DNA of 64,000 nt, taken from positions 62,001 to 126,000 of the forward strand of contig NZ_FOVP01000013.1 of assembly GCF_900115165.1 (NCBI RefSeq), in the 5' to 3' direction. The notes beneath the pieces were generated by a model. That model worked only from the letters and a program-made list of their open reading frames with translations. It searched no databases and was not told the origin of the DNA. Positions 15,412 to 24,067 of this stretch are shown here, piece by piece. Made by a program: the position numbers and the translations under genes. The DNA comes from Roseovarius lutimaris (GTDB lineage: Bacteria; Pseudomonadota; Alphaproteobacteria; Rhodobacterales; Rhodobacteraceae). How positions within the stretch are numbered: position 1 is the first letter of the stretch; each line of letters starts with the position of its first letter.

Positions 15412-16296
15412 CTAGCCCATCGGCGCCACACTCACAGGCAGCGCCCAGCCCTGCGGCGGGCCAAGCTCATCCGCGGGGCGCGCCAAAAGAATTTGCGCAT
15501 GAAAATGCCCGGTGCTTTCCACACCTTCGGTGTCATGGCCCTGCGCTTGCGCATTGGCGATGGCGCGCGCCTGTTCTTCGGCACGCTCAAAGCGGCGATG
15601 CACGAAAGGCGGCACCGGCAATCTCTCCATCACCAGCCCATGGTCCCGCAGGACCTCGGCCGCTTCGGGCCGCTCATTGCCACGAATGGGCGAGGTCATT
15701 ACCCAGGGTTTGCGCGGCCCCGCCGCCGTCAAGAGCCGGTCAAGCGCCTCTGGCATAAGCTGTGCCACGCTGCCGCATTCCACGATCATGTCGCAGTGTG
15801 CCAGTTCTGCCGCGAGGTCGGGTGAGGCCTCGTTTTCCTGCAAATCCTCAACAAACCCCGCATCGAAAAGCCCCGCCGCCACGCCATAGGCAATGGCATT
15901 GGGGGCCACATCAAGCCCGACAAATCGCATCGGTGGCGCCGCATGCCGAATGCTGTTTAGCCAGGCGCGGTCCTGTTGGATCACCTCGGGCGCGGCCATC
16001 CCGTCAAAGGCCGGGGCGCGATAGCGATCAAACACCTGCGCCAGCGTCAGATCATGCCCCATCAGCGCACTGACAATGCCATAGCTGCTGGCAAAATCCA
16101 CGATCCGCGCAGACTTTAGCCCGCGCAGACGCATCAGCTCGGTCAGCCCCGCCCGAAAAGCCGCCACCGCGTGATGCTGATTGCGATAGCCAAGCGCATC
16201 CATCATCCGGAAATAGGCCCGGCAATCGGGTTGATTATAGGTATCGTCAAAAATCGTGACGAAGCCGCCCTTTGCGCTATTAGGTAGCTCTGTCAT
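15412..16296 (-). CDS. SAM-dependent methyltransferase-like protein
   Basis: A 294-residue soluble protein. ARIVDFASSYGIVSALMGHD and MRFVGLDVAPNAIAYG resemble the nucleotide-binding motif I and the acidic motif II of class I methyltransferases, followed by HCDMIVECGSVAQL. The glycine-rich loop is not canonical, so methyl transfer is probable rather than certain, and the substrate is unknown. The start at 16296 fits better than the longest frame, which adds 21 basic residues. It stands alone between gspC and a divergent transporter; nothing ties it to the oxidase cluster. Confidence 0.6.
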   Translation of the reverse strand: MTELPNSAKGGFVTIFDDTYNQPDCRAYFRMMDALGYRNQHHAVAAFRAGLTELMRLRGLKSARIVDFASSYGIVSALMGHDLTLAQVFDRYRAPAFDGMAAPEVIQQDRAWLNSIRHAAPPMRFVGLDVAPNAIAYGVAAGLFDAGFVEDLQENEASPDLAAELAHCDMIVECGSVAQLMPEALDRLLTAAGPRKPWVMTSPIRGNERPEAAEVLRDHGLVMERLPVPPFVHRRFERAEEQARAIANAQAQGHDTEGVESTGHFHAQILLARPADELGPPQGWALPVSVAPMG

Positions 16297-16563
16297 ATCC
16301 TGCGTTCCATCTCGTCTCTGCTTTGCATCCGGGCCACCACGACCGGCCCTATCGCGCAACCTTGCCGCAGAGCGGCAGCATTACAACCCAAATCACGCGA
16401 TTTTTCACGCTGACCCACACAAGCGTTATCTGCGCGGCGGTTTTGAAACAATATTACGTGCCGTTGTCGGCAACGTGACGCAGAAACGTACAACCGTGCA
16501 TTGATCCCCCCCTGCGACAGGCGCATTTTAGACGTATAAAAATTTCAGATCAGGATTCCGATT

Positions 16564-17604
16564 ATGAGCAATGCCACCACCCAAACCCTGCCCGATCAGT
16601 CCAAGATTCTTCTGGGCGCCGGATTGGCCTGGGTCGCGGTGATCATCTATGCATCCTCGAACTCGCTTGTGTCGCTGCTGGCCGATATCGGCGCAAATAA
16701 CAAGGTGATGGGGCGCAATGTCATCACCTATTGCAACCTGTTATTTGTCGGCTCCCTGATGTCGATGGTGCCGATGATCCTCATGTTCTGGCGTGACTGG
16801 ACGTTTGAGAACCTGCGCGCGCTGACAGCCAAGCACTGGGTTATCCTGACGCTCTCGGCGTTCCTGTCTTCGGCGCTGACACCGGGGCTTTTCTTTTATG
16901 CGCTGGAACATACCACCGTCACCAATGTGGTGCTGATGGGGCGGATCGAGCCGCCGCTTTTCCTGCTGGCGACCTATCTCTTGCTGCGCGAAGAGTTCGA
17001 GCCCTGGTCGTTCGTCGCCGGTCTTGTCGCCCTGTGCGGTGCGGTGGTGATGATCGCGCTCAAGGGTAGCGATAGCAGCTTTGTCCTTGGCAAGGGCGAG
17101 ATTGGCGCACTGCTTGCGACGCTCTCTTATATCGCCTCGACCCTGGTGGCACGCACCGGCCTTCGCGGCATTCCCTTGGGTATCTTCTCGATCTATCGCA
17201 CCGCCGTGGGGACCACCTTCTACTTTTTTCTGGCGATCTATCTGTTCGGCAAGCAGCATTTTCAGGACGTGTTTAACCCCCTCGTCTGGCAATGGGTCTG
17301 GATCTATGCGCTGATCGTGGTCATCGGCGGTCAGTTTGCCTGGGCGCTTGGCCTGAAATACGCCCGCTCAGGCGATGTGTCGCTGGCGACGTCGTTTTCG
17401 CCGCTGGCGGCAATCGTGATCGCCATGGTCATGCTGGGCGAAGATCCCGGCCCCGGGCTGATCCCCGGCGGCACGATCATCCTTTTGGCCATTGGCATTG
17501 GGCAATATGGCCGCATCCGACGCAAGCGTGCCCGTGACGAGGCCGACAGTCTGGCGCATAATGCAATGAAACATGAGGGCGAGGTGAATTTCAAAGGCAC
17601 CTGA
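16564..17604 (+). CDS. DMT-superfamily (EamA) transporter
   Basis: Inner-membrane protein of 346 residues with about ten hydrophobic helices in two repeated EamA halves (first about 15-155, second about 175-315). The motif LEHTTVTNVVLMGRIEPP is the usual helix-4/5 signature. Family members export amino acids, nucleosides or other metabolites; this substrate cannot be read from sequence. SD AGGATT precedes the ATG at 16564, and GTATAAAAAT about 25 bases upstream could be a -10 region. A strong bidirectional terminator follows. Confidence 0.88.
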   Translation: MSNATTQTLPDQSKILLGAGLAWVAVIIYASSNSLVSLLADIGANNKVMGRNVITYCNLLFVGSLMSMVPMILMFWRDWTFENLRALTAKHWVILTLSAFLSSALTPGLFFYALEHTTVTNVVLMGRIEPPLFLLATYLLLREEFEPWSFVAGLVALCGAVVMIALKGSDSSFVLGKGEIGALLATLSYIASTLVARTGLRGIPLGIFSIYRTAVGTTFYFFLAIYLFGKQHFQDVFNPLVWQWVWIYALIVVIGGQFAWALGLKYARSGDVSLATSFSPLAAIVIAMVMLGEDPGPGLIPGGTIILLAIGIGQYGRIRRKRARDEADSLAHNAMKHEGEVNFKGT

Positions 17605-17623
17605 CGACACTGGCCCAAGGTTC

Positions 17624-17665
17624 AAAAAAAGCGGCGCAAGTCAGATCTGACCTGCGCCGTTTTTT
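17624..17665. terminator. bidirectional rho-independent terminator
   Basis: CGGCGCA (17632-17638) pairs with TGCGCCG (17653-17659); an inner GTCA/TGAC stem adds to it across one mismatch and a GATC loop. Seven As precede (17624-17630) and six Ts follow (17660-17665). It ends both the DMT transporter (plus) and the convergent glycosyltransferase (minus). Confidence 0.92.
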
Positions 17666-17708
17666 CAGTGTCACACCCGGCGCCTTGCACCGTGATGATG
17701 TCAGGGTT

Positions 17709-18923
17709 TCAGCCGGCCGAGGGGCGTTTCGCCGTCGAATGAAACAGCGGCTTGAGCGCCTCCGGCAACGAGCCATAGCTCTGAAACACCTCACGCGGTG
17801 GTGGCGTGCTCTCCTGCACTTTGCCATCAAGGTGATAAAGCGCCTCGCGCTTGATCGCCAAACCGTCCTCGTTTTCCGTGGCAGTATCCGGGCGGAACCC
17901 GGCAATCACACGGTCGCCCTGTTGCACCGGCATAAGCAATAACTCCGAGGCAATATCCCTGGCCGCGTCATGCACGCCGATCGCCGTCACAAGCACCTCG
18001 GTCTTGTCGGCCTGCGGGAAAGGCGCCAGAACGCGAAGTCCGGTTGCATTGGCGCCGGGGGCAAAGGTGTTCGCCGCCGCAAGCGGCAAAACCCGTACCG
18101 TCGGATAGGGTGACAGAACCTTGCGCAGCACCTGCCCGTCCGGCCCTTGATCGCTTGCAAGAAAGATGGTTACCCGTCCGCCTGCGACCGCCTTGGCGGC
18201 AATCGTGCCAAGCGCATGACGGATCACCTCGGCCCCATCCTGCGCCATCACCACCATTTCGGTGGTCAGGCGCCTGTTCTGGCGGCTGAGGAAGAATTTC
18301 AAGAGCATTTCGGCCATGGCGTTATAATGGGGCACGTCGCGCACGTCATGCTCGATCCGGCCGATATCGACCTCGACCACCTTTGCCCCCGCGGCATGCA
18401 CCCGCAACATAACATCAAGATCGACCGCGTAATCGTCAACCAAAGCGTCCGGCGCGATCAGCGACTTGTTGAACAGGTAAAGCCCGGAATTGGGCGCGCG
18501 CAAATGACCAAGGCCGGGGAACATCAGACAGATCGCAGGCATCACCAACAACCGCGTCATCGGCATATTGTCACCCGGATCATGCCAGGCGCCCTTGACC
18601 AACCCGATGCCAGGGCCGCGCGCCGCAGGCATGCGCGCGAAAAGATCGGTGTCGAATTTATCAAGATCGGCGTCGACCTTCATCACCCAGTCATATTTCG
18701 CCGCCATAATCCCCGCACGCACCGCATGGCCCATGCCGACACGCGTCTCGGACACGACGCGCGCCCCCGCCGCATCCGCCTGTGCTGCGGTATCGTCGGT
18801 GGAGCCGTTGTCAATCACCACGACCTCGCCCACATCTGCCATCCCGAGCAGGATCGACACAACCTTGCGGATGGTTTCCGCCTCGTTTCTGGCAGGGACA
18901 ATGACTGAGACCGGATCGGTCAT
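17709..18923 (-). CDS. family 2 glycosyltransferase with an extra C-terminal domain
   Basis: A 404-residue protein. The first 230 residues are a GT-A (GT2) fold: VSVIVPARNEAETIRKV, VVVIDNGSTDDTAAQA and the metal-binding DxD in VMKVDADLDKFD. In outline it resembles glucosyl-3-phosphoglycerate synthases. The last 170 residues (from about DGAEVIRHALGTIAAKA) form a second Rossmann-like domain I do not recognise. The ATG at 18923 is chosen because SD AGAGGAG lies five bases upstream; a GTG two codons earlier is too close to it. No membrane segment, so cytoplasmic. Donor and acceptor are unknown. Confidence 0.75.
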   Translation of the reverse strand: MTDPVSVIVPARNEAETIRKVVSILLGMADVGEVVVIDNGSTDDTAAQADAAGARVVSETRVGMGHAVRAGIMAAKYDWVMKVDADLDKFDTDLFARMPAARGPGIGLVKGAWHDPGDNMPMTRLLVMPAICLMFPGLGHLRAPNSGLYLFNKSLIAPDALVDDYAVDLDVMLRVHAAGAKVVEVDIGRIEHDVRDVPHYNAMAEMLLKFFLSRQNRRLTTEMVVMAQDGAEVIRHALGTIAAKAVAGGRVTIFLASDQGPDGQVLRKVLSPYPTVRVLPLAAANTFAPGANATGLRVLAPFPQADKTEVLVTAIGVHDAARDIASELLLMPVQQGDRVIAGFRPDTATENEDGLAIKREALYHLDGKVQESTPPPREVFQSYGSLPEALKPLFHSTAKRPSAG

Positions 18924-19059
18924 AAACACTCCTCTGAGGCTTCAGCCCCGCATTCGCCTCTTGGAAAAGTAATATGATCAGCTGCTGTTAACAAGAGATG
19001 ACGGCCTCACAGCAGTGAAACCTATCGTGACCTATGGTTACAGTTTTGACGCGCCGGGC

Positions 19060-20547
19060 CTAAAACCCCAAGGCTGCATCGACCGCGCGCTTCCAGGATT
19101 CTGTCTTGATCCGGCGCAGTTGGTCGTCCATCGCGGGCAAAAACTGACGTTCAAGCGCCCAGGTCGCGGCAAACTCTTCCTGACCGGGGTAAAGCCCGAT
19201 CTGCATGCCCGCCAGCCAAGCCGCGCCAAGCGCCGTGGTCTCAAGAACCTCTGGCCGGTCGACCGGCGCGTTGATGATATCCGACAGAAACTGCATCGCC
19301 CAATCGGAGGCACTCATGCCACCATCAACGCGCAAAACCGCATCCGCGCCCTCTCCGGCCCAATCATCGCGCATCGCCTGCAAAAGATCGCGGGTCTGAA
19401 AGCCGACGCTTTCAAGCGCTGCGCGCGCCAGTTCTGCGGGCCGCGTGTTGCGCGTCAGCCCGAACATCGCGCCGCGACATTCAGCATTCCAATAAGGCGC
19501 GCCAAGCCCGGTAAAGGCCGGCACAAGCACTACGTTCTGTTCTGGGTCGGCCCTTTCGGCCAAGGGCTGGGTCTCGCCCGCTTCGCGGATAATCCCAAGG
19601 CCGTCGCGCAGCCATTGCACCACCGCCCCGGCGACAAAGATCGAACCTTCAAGCGCATAGGTCGGCTTGCCGTCAAGCTGATAGGCGATGGTGGTCAACA
19701 ACCGGTTTTGTGACACGACCGGCGTGTCGCCGGTGTTCAAAAGCGCGAAACACCCCGTCCCATAGGTGGATTTCAACATGCCCGGTTTGAAACAGGCCTG
19801 TCCCACCGTGGCGGCCTGTTGATCGCCGGCCACGCCACGAATAGGGATTTCGCGGCCAAACAGGTCGGCGCGCGCATGGCCGAAATCATCGGCGCTGTTG
19901 CGCACCTCTGGCAACATCTGCATCGGGATATCAAGCAACCCGCAGATCGTCTTGCTCCACCGGCCCTTGCGGATGTCATACATTAATGTGCGCGCGGCAT
20001 TGGTGGCGTCGGTGGCATGCACCGCCCCGCCGGTCAGCTTCCAGATCAGAAAACTGTCGACCGTGCCAAACAGCAACTCGCCCGCCTCGGCGCGCGCCCG
20101 CGCGCCTTCGACATTCTCCAGTATCCAGCGAAGCTTGGTGCCCGAGAAATATGGATCAAGCAGCAGGCCCGTGCGCTCGGCCACCATTTCCTCGTGACCT
20201 GCGTCGCGAAGAGTGCGGCAATACTCGGCGGTGCGCCGGTCCTGCCAGACAATCGCGTGATGCACCGGCTGCCCGGTCTTTTTATCCCAGACCACGGTGG
20301 TTTCGCGCTGATTGGTGATGCCGATGGCGGCCACATCCGCGCCGGTCAACCCGGCCTTTTCGATCACTGCGCGGCACGTTCCGGCGGTGCTTGACCAAAG
20401 ATCATTGGCATCATGCGCCACCCAGCCAGATTGCGGAAAATGCTGGGGGAATTCTTCCTGCGCGGTGGCCACGATCCGCATGCTCTCATCAAACAGGATC
20501 GCCCGGCTTGATGTGGTGCCCTGATCAATGGCGAGGATATGGGTCAT
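19060..20547 (-). CDS. glpK: glycerol kinase
   Basis: Phosphorylates glycerol to glycerol-3-phosphate with ATP, trapping it in the cytoplasm. At 495 residues it has the FGGY-kinase length and motifs: [18 protein letters not shown] at the N-terminus, [15 protein letters not shown], the phosphate-binding [14 protein letters not shown], and [18 protein letters not shown] near the C-terminus. It is last in the glycerol operon, 163 bases after glpV. That gap carries two palindromic elements, so glpK expression may be set partly by RNA processing or read-through. Confidence 0.96.
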   Translation of the reverse strand: MTHILAIDQGTTSSRAILFDESMRIVATAQEEFPQHFPQSGWVAHDANDLWSSTAGTCRAVIEKAGLTGADVAAIGITNQRETTVVWDKKTGQPVHHAIVWQDRRTAEYCRTLRDAGHEEMVAERTGLLLDPYFSGTKLRWILENVEGARARAEAGELLFGTVDSFLIWKLTGGAVHATDATNAARTLMYDIRKGRWSKTICGLLDIPMQMLPEVRNSADDFGHARADLFGREIPIRGVAGDQQAATVGQACFKPGMLKSTYGTGCFALLNTGDTPVVSQNRLLTTIAYQLDGKPTYALEGSIFVAGAVVQWLRDGLGIIREAGETQPLAERADPEQNVVLVPAFTGLGAPYWNAECRGAMFGLTRNTRPAELARAALESVGFQTRDLLQAMRDDWAGEGADAVLRVDGGMSASDWAMQFLSDIINAPVDRPEVLETTALGAAWLAGMQIGLYPGQEEFAATWALERQFLPAMDDQLRRIKTESWKRAVDAALGF

Positions 20548-20610
20548 GGGTGTGGTCCGCCACTTTTGGATGTCATCATTCGGCTTGATCGAATCATCTC
20601 TCGCAAGAAG

Positions 20611-20637
20611 GTCCTCGGGTCAAGCCCGGGGATGACG
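20611..20637. repeat. REP-like palindrome, solo copy
   Basis: GTCCTCGGGTCAAGCCCGGG-GATGACG is nearly the same 27-base core as the two copies flanking the GIY-YIG gene (22817-22847, 23205-23235). TCCTCGGG pairs with CCCGGGGA using one G-U wobble, so the stem is kept despite the substitution. It lies between glpV and glpK. The type is familiar from alphaproteobacterial intergenic repeats. Confidence 0.8.
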
Positions 20638-20673
20638 GCGTATTATCCCACGCCGCCATCCATCGCAGAGGCC

Positions 20674-20696
20674 ACCCCCGGATCATGTCCGGGGGT
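20674..20696. repeat. perfect 9-bp hairpin between glpV and glpK
   Basis: ACCCCCGGA (20674-20682) pairs perfectly with TCCGGGGGT (20688-20696), loop TCATG. It lies 15 bases past the glpV stop. No T run follows on the minus strand, so it probably stabilises the 3' end of the upstream message or belongs to a second palindromic repeat family. Confidence 0.6.
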
Positions 20697-20710
20697 AACA
20701 AGAGCAACGC

Positions 20711-22429
20711 TTACTGCCAGGACTTGATCAACTCGTCATAGGCGATGGTGACCGGCTCTTCCCCCTCATTGGCCAGCTTGGCCTTGGGTGCCCCGGGCTG
20801 GCTCAGCCAATGCTCGGGGTCCATCTCGTCGTTGAGCTTGGGACCGATATCACCCTGAATGCCGGCGCGCTCAAGACGGGCGAGCACCTTTTCCTGATCC
20901 GCGCAAAGGCTATCAAGCGCCTCTTGCGGGGTCTTGGCGCCCGACATGGCATCGCCGATATTCTGCCACCAGAGCTGTGCCAGCTTGGGATAATCGGGCA
21001 CGTTGGTGCCGGTGGGCGACCATTGAACCCGTGCAGGCGAGCGGTAGAACTCGACCAGACCACCAAGTTTATCGGCGCGATCGCTAAAGCTCTGATGCTG
21101 GATCGTGCTTTCGCGGATAAAGGTCAGGCCGACATGGCTTTTCTTCACGTCCACGGTTTTCGAGGTGATGAACTGGGCATAGAGCCAGGCCGCCTTGGCG
21201 CGATCCACCGGCGTCGATTTCATCAGAGTCCACGAGCCGGCATCCTGATAGCCAATCTTGGTGCCTTCACTCCAGTATGCCCCATGCGGGCTTGGCGCCA
21301 TGCGCCATTTTGGCGTGCCGTCCTCGTTCATCACCGGCAGGTCGGGCTTGACCGTGGCGGCGGTAAACGCGGTGTACCAGAACATCTGTTGCGCGACATT
21401 GCCCTGCGCCGGGATTGGCCCCGCCTCGGAGAATGTCATGCCGGCGGCGGCGGGCGGTGAATATTTCTCAAGCCACTCGATCGCCTTGGTGACGGCATAA
21501 ACCGCCGCCGGGCCGTTGGTTGCCCCGCCACGCGCCACGCAAGAGCCCACGGGCTGTGAATTCTCATTCACCCGAATACCCCATTCATCGACCGGAAGGC
21601 CGTTGGGCTCGCCCTTGTCTCCCATGCCGGCCATCGACATCCACGCATCGGTATAGCGCCAGCCAAGCGAGGGGTCTTTCTTGCCGTAATCCATGTTGCC
21701 AAAGACTTCGCCCTCGACACCAAGATGGCTTAGGTCGCGCCCGGTGAAAAATTCCGCGATATCCTCATAGGCCGACCAGTTGACGGGAACCCCAAGGTCA
21801 TAGCCATAGGCCGCCTTGAAATCGGCCTTGTTCTTGTCGTCGTTGAACCAGTCATAGCGGAACCAGTAAAGGTTCGCGAACTGCTGATCAGGAAGCTGAT
21901 AGACCTTGCCATCGGGGCCGGTGGTGAACGACAGGCCGATGAAATCCTCAAGGTCGAGATTGGGGTTGGTCACATCCGCCCCCTCGCCCGCCATCCAGTC
22001 GGTCAGGTTGCGCGCCTGCTGATAGCGCCAGTGGGTGCCGATCAGATCACTGTCGTTGATGTAGCCGTCATAGATATTCTCGCCCGATTGCATCTGGGTC
22101 TGAAGTTTCTCGACAACATCGCCCTCGCCAATAAGATCATGGGTGATCTGAATGCCGGTAATGGCGGTGAACGCCGGGGCCAGCACCTTGGATTCGTAAG
22201 AATGCGTGTCGATGGTTTCCGACACCACCTTGATCTCCATCCCCGCAAAGGGCTGGGCCGCATCAATAAACCACTGCATCTCGGCCTCTTGATCGGCGCG
22301 GCTCAGCGACGAGAGATCGCCGATCTCGCTATCGAGAAAGGCCTTTGCGTCCTCCATATCCGCCAGTGCCGGACTGGCCGCCAAGGCCAGCGCCGCCAGC
22401 GCGGTTGAGGTTTTCAGTCTAAAGTTCAT
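20711..22429 (-). CDS. glpV: glycerol ABC transporter substrate-binding protein
   Basis: Periplasmic binding protein of 572 residues with a Sec signal (STALAALALAASPALA, cut near residue 23). It is larger than most sugar-binding proteins but agrees with the glycerol-specific GlpV of Rhizobium (glpSTPQUV system). Conserved-looking segments include IKVVSETIDTHSYESKVLAP and KVYQLPDQQFANLYWFRYD. It delivers glycerol to the GlpP/GlpQ permease. SD GGAGG lies seven bases before the ATG at 22429. Upstream is glpU, downstream glpK. Confidence 0.92.
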   Translation of the reverse strand: MNFRLKTSTALAALALAASPALADMEDAKAFLDSEIGDLSSLSRADQEAEMQWFIDAAQPFAGMEIKVVSETIDTHSYESKVLAPAFTAITGIQITHDLIGEGDVVEKLQTQMQSGENIYDGYINDSDLIGTHWRYQQARNLTDWMAGEGADVTNPNLDLEDFIGLSFTTGPDGKVYQLPDQQFANLYWFRYDWFNDDKNKADFKAAYGYDLGVPVNWSAYEDIAEFFTGRDLSHLGVEGEVFGNMDYGKKDPSLGWRYTDAWMSMAGMGDKGEPNGLPVDEWGIRVNENSQPVGSCVARGGATNGPAAVYAVTKAIEWLEKYSPPAAAGMTFSEAGPIPAQGNVAQQMFWYTAFTAATVKPDLPVMNEDGTPKWRMAPSPHGAYWSEGTKIGYQDAGSWTLMKSTPVDRAKAAWLYAQFITSKTVDVKKSHVGLTFIRESTIQHQSFSDRADKLGGLVEFYRSPARVQWSPTGTNVPDYPKLAQLWWQNIGDAMSGAKTPQEALDSLCADQEKVLARLERAGIQGDIGPKLNDEMDPEHWLSQPGAPKAKLANEGEEPVTIAYDELIKSWQ

Positions 22430-22507
22430 TTTGGTTCCTCCCTAGGTCGAACTCTGTTATTTATAGTCTCCGGCCACTTGCGCGCCCGAAGGGTATTCTT
22501 CGCGGGG

Positions 22508-22780
22508 TCAAACCCAGCGAAACACCGCCGCCGCGTAGATCGCGCAGACGATCATCGCATAGGGTTGATCTGTGCCCACAAACCCGAGCCAAGCCAGATT
22601 GATAAAGGCCGAGCCCAAAAGCGTGATAAAAAGCCGATCCCCCCGCGTGGTTTCAATCCTGAGAACCCCGACGCGCGGCGTCTCGGGGAACTTAATCGCC
22701 AGCACCGTGAAAGTGACCAGCAGACAGGCGATCACCCCGAAGAAGATCGCCGTGGGTAGGGTCCATGCCATCCAGTCCAT
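22508..22780 (-). CDS. glpU: small membrane protein of the glycerol transporter (GlpU, DUF2160)
   Basis: A 90-residue protein with hydrophobic segments at about 7-28 (LPTAIFFGVIACLLVTFTVL), 50-66 and 70-88 (YAMIVCAIYAAAVFRW). It matches the DUF2160 protein always found between the permease and binding-protein genes of Rhizobium-type glycerol operons; its precise job is unknown. The ATG at 22780 follows a G-rich SD (AAGGGGGG). The longer open frame upstream runs into the palindromic repeat and is not coding. Here it is separated from glpQ by a GIY-YIG insertion. Confidence 0.85.
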   Translation of the reverse strand: MDWMAWTLPTAIFFGVIACLLVTFTVLAIKFPETPRVGVLRIETTRGDRLFITLLGSAFINLAWLGFVGTDQPYAMIVCAIYAAAVFRWV

Positions 22781-22816
22781 GTCAAAGCCCCCCTTCAACC
22801 GGTGTTGGAAATGAAA

Positions 22817-22847
22817 CGTCATCCTCGGGCTTGACCCGAGGACCTCC
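22817..22847. repeat. 31-bp palindromic repeat, copy A (inverted relative to copy B)
   Basis: These 31 bases are the exact reverse complement of 23205-23235. The core TCCTCGGG-CTTGA-CCCGAGGA (22822-22842) is itself a hairpin. Identity stops at the ends in both copies. Together they bracket the GIY-YIG gene in a 419-bp unit. Confidence 0.92.
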
Positions 22848-22867
22848 AAACGCACAAACCGCCCCAT

Positions 22868-23164
22868 TCAGCCGCTGCAAATCTCTTCCCACAAATCCCG
22901 CCATTCCGGGTTTGCCTTTTCGATGAGCGCAATCTTCCAATTGCGCCGCCAGCGCTTGAGAGACTTTTCCCGCTGTATCGCGACCGCAGGGGCTTGATGC
23001 GGTTCGAGATAGACCAGACTCTCCAGATTGTAGCGGTCCGTAAAGCCGCCAAGCGCATGGATGCGATGTTGCCAGATGCGGTTGATCAGATCGCCCGTGA
23101 CGCCGATGTAGAGCGTACCCCGAGGGCGGTTCGTCATGATATAGACGTGCATTCGTTCGGGCAT
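22868..23164 (-). CDS. GIY-YIG nuclease superfamily protein inserted in the glycerol operon
   Basis: A 98-residue single-domain protein. The GIY-YIG core is visible as MHVYIMTN and GTLYIGVTGD, with the conserved Arg in LINRIWQH, Glu in AIQREKSLKRW and the C-terminal NPEWRDLWEEI typical of small alphaproteobacterial members. Such proteins are structure-specific nucleases or of unknown function. The ATG at 23164 has GAGGAA about 11 bases upstream; ATG 23152 is an alternative. The gene lies on the operon strand but has no known link to glycerol, and perfect inverted repeats flank it, so it looks like a passenger or mobile cassette. Confidence 0.85.
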   Translation of the reverse strand: MPERMHVYIMTNRPRGTLYIGVTGDLINRIWQHRIHALGGFTDRYNLESLVYLEPHQAPAVAIQREKSLKRWRRNWKIALIEKANPEWRDLWEEICSG

Positions 23165-23204
23165 GATGCGCAATTCCTCGGCCCTTGGCAGAGCGCAAGG
23201 GGTG

Positions 23205-23235
23205 GGAGGTCCTCGGGTCAAGCCCGAGGATGACG
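23205..23235. repeat. 31-bp palindromic repeat, copy B
   Basis: Exact inverted copy of 22817-22847, located 40 bases upstream of the GIY-YIG start and 25 bases past the glpQ stop. Its own hairpin is TCCTCGGG-TCAAG-CCCGAGGA. The 27-base core also recurs at 20611-20637 with one stem change. Confidence 0.92.
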
Positions 23236-23260
23236 CCATTTTGATTAATAAACCGTTTCA

Positions 23261-24064
23261 TCAAACCCTCCCCAAGGCGAAGCCCTTAGCAATATAATTC
23301 CGCACGAAATAGATCACCAAGGCCCCCGGCACGATGGTGAGAACCCCGGCGGCGGCCAGAACGCCCCAGTCGAGGCCAGACGCGCTTACCGTCCGTGTCA
23401 TCGTGGCCGCAATCGGCTTGGCATCGACGCTCGTCAGGGTACGCGAAAGCAACAGTTCAACCCAGCTAAACATGAAGCAGAAGAACGCTGCGACGCCGAT
23501 ACCGCTAGCGATCAGCGGCATGAAAATCTTGATGAAAAACCGCCCGAAACTATAGCCGTCGATATAGGCGGTCTCGTCGATTTCGCGGGGCACGCCGCGC
23601 ATGAACCCCTCAAGAATCCACACCGCCAAGGGCACGTTGAAAAGCGTATGCGCAAGCGCCACCGCGATATGGGTGTCAAACAACCCCACACTTGAATAAA
23701 GTTGAAAGAACGGCAGCGCGAACACCGCAGGCGGCGCCATCCGGTTGGTCAAAAGCCAGAAAAACAGATGCTTGTCGCCCATAAAGCTATAGCGGCTGAA
23801 CGCATAGGCCGCCGGCAGCGCCACGGTGATCGACAGGACCGTGTTCATCGTCACATAGATGATCGAATTCACATAGCCCATGTACCAGCTGGAATCGGTC
23901 AGGATGGTCGCATAATTGGCGAAGGTCAGGTTTTGCGGCCAGAGCGAAAACACCCCGAGGATTTCGTCATTGGTCTTGAGGCTCATGTTGATCAGCCAAT
24001 AGATCGGCAGCATCAGGAACAAGAGATACAGCCCCATGACGATGGCCTTGCCATTGATCCGCAT
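23261..24064 (-). CDS. glpQ: glycerol ABC transporter permease
   Basis: Inner-membrane permease of 267 residues with about six helices. The ABC permease EAA loop is present as EIDETAYIDGYSFGRFFIKI, which docks on the ATPases. It belongs to the MalG-type carbohydrate permease family. The neighbouring binding protein, GlpU and glycerol enzymes assign it to glycerol uptake. It starts three bases after glpP. Downstream lies the GIY-YIG cassette rather than the expected glpU. Confidence 0.92.
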   Translation of the reverse strand: MRINGKAIVMGLYLLFLMLPIYWLINMSLKTNDEILGVFSLWPQNLTFANYATILTDSSWYMGYVNSIIYVTMNTVLSITVALPAAYAFSRYSFMGDKHLFFWLLTNRMAPPAVFALPFFQLYSSVGLFDTHIAVALAHTLFNVPLAVWILEGFMRGVPREIDETAYIDGYSFGRFFIKIFMPLIASGIGVAAFFCFMFSWVELLLSRTLTSVDAKPIAATMTRTVSASGLDWGVLAAAGVLTIVPGALVIYFVRNYIAKGFALGRV

Positions 24065-24067
24065 ATC

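Noticed and set aside
22781..23264. Long frames through the glpU/GIY-YIG region starting in the palindromic repeats
   Set aside because: The extra N-terminal parts are only the repeat translated (VLGSSP-type and SSGLTRGP-type residues). SDs and family lengths favour the internal starts.
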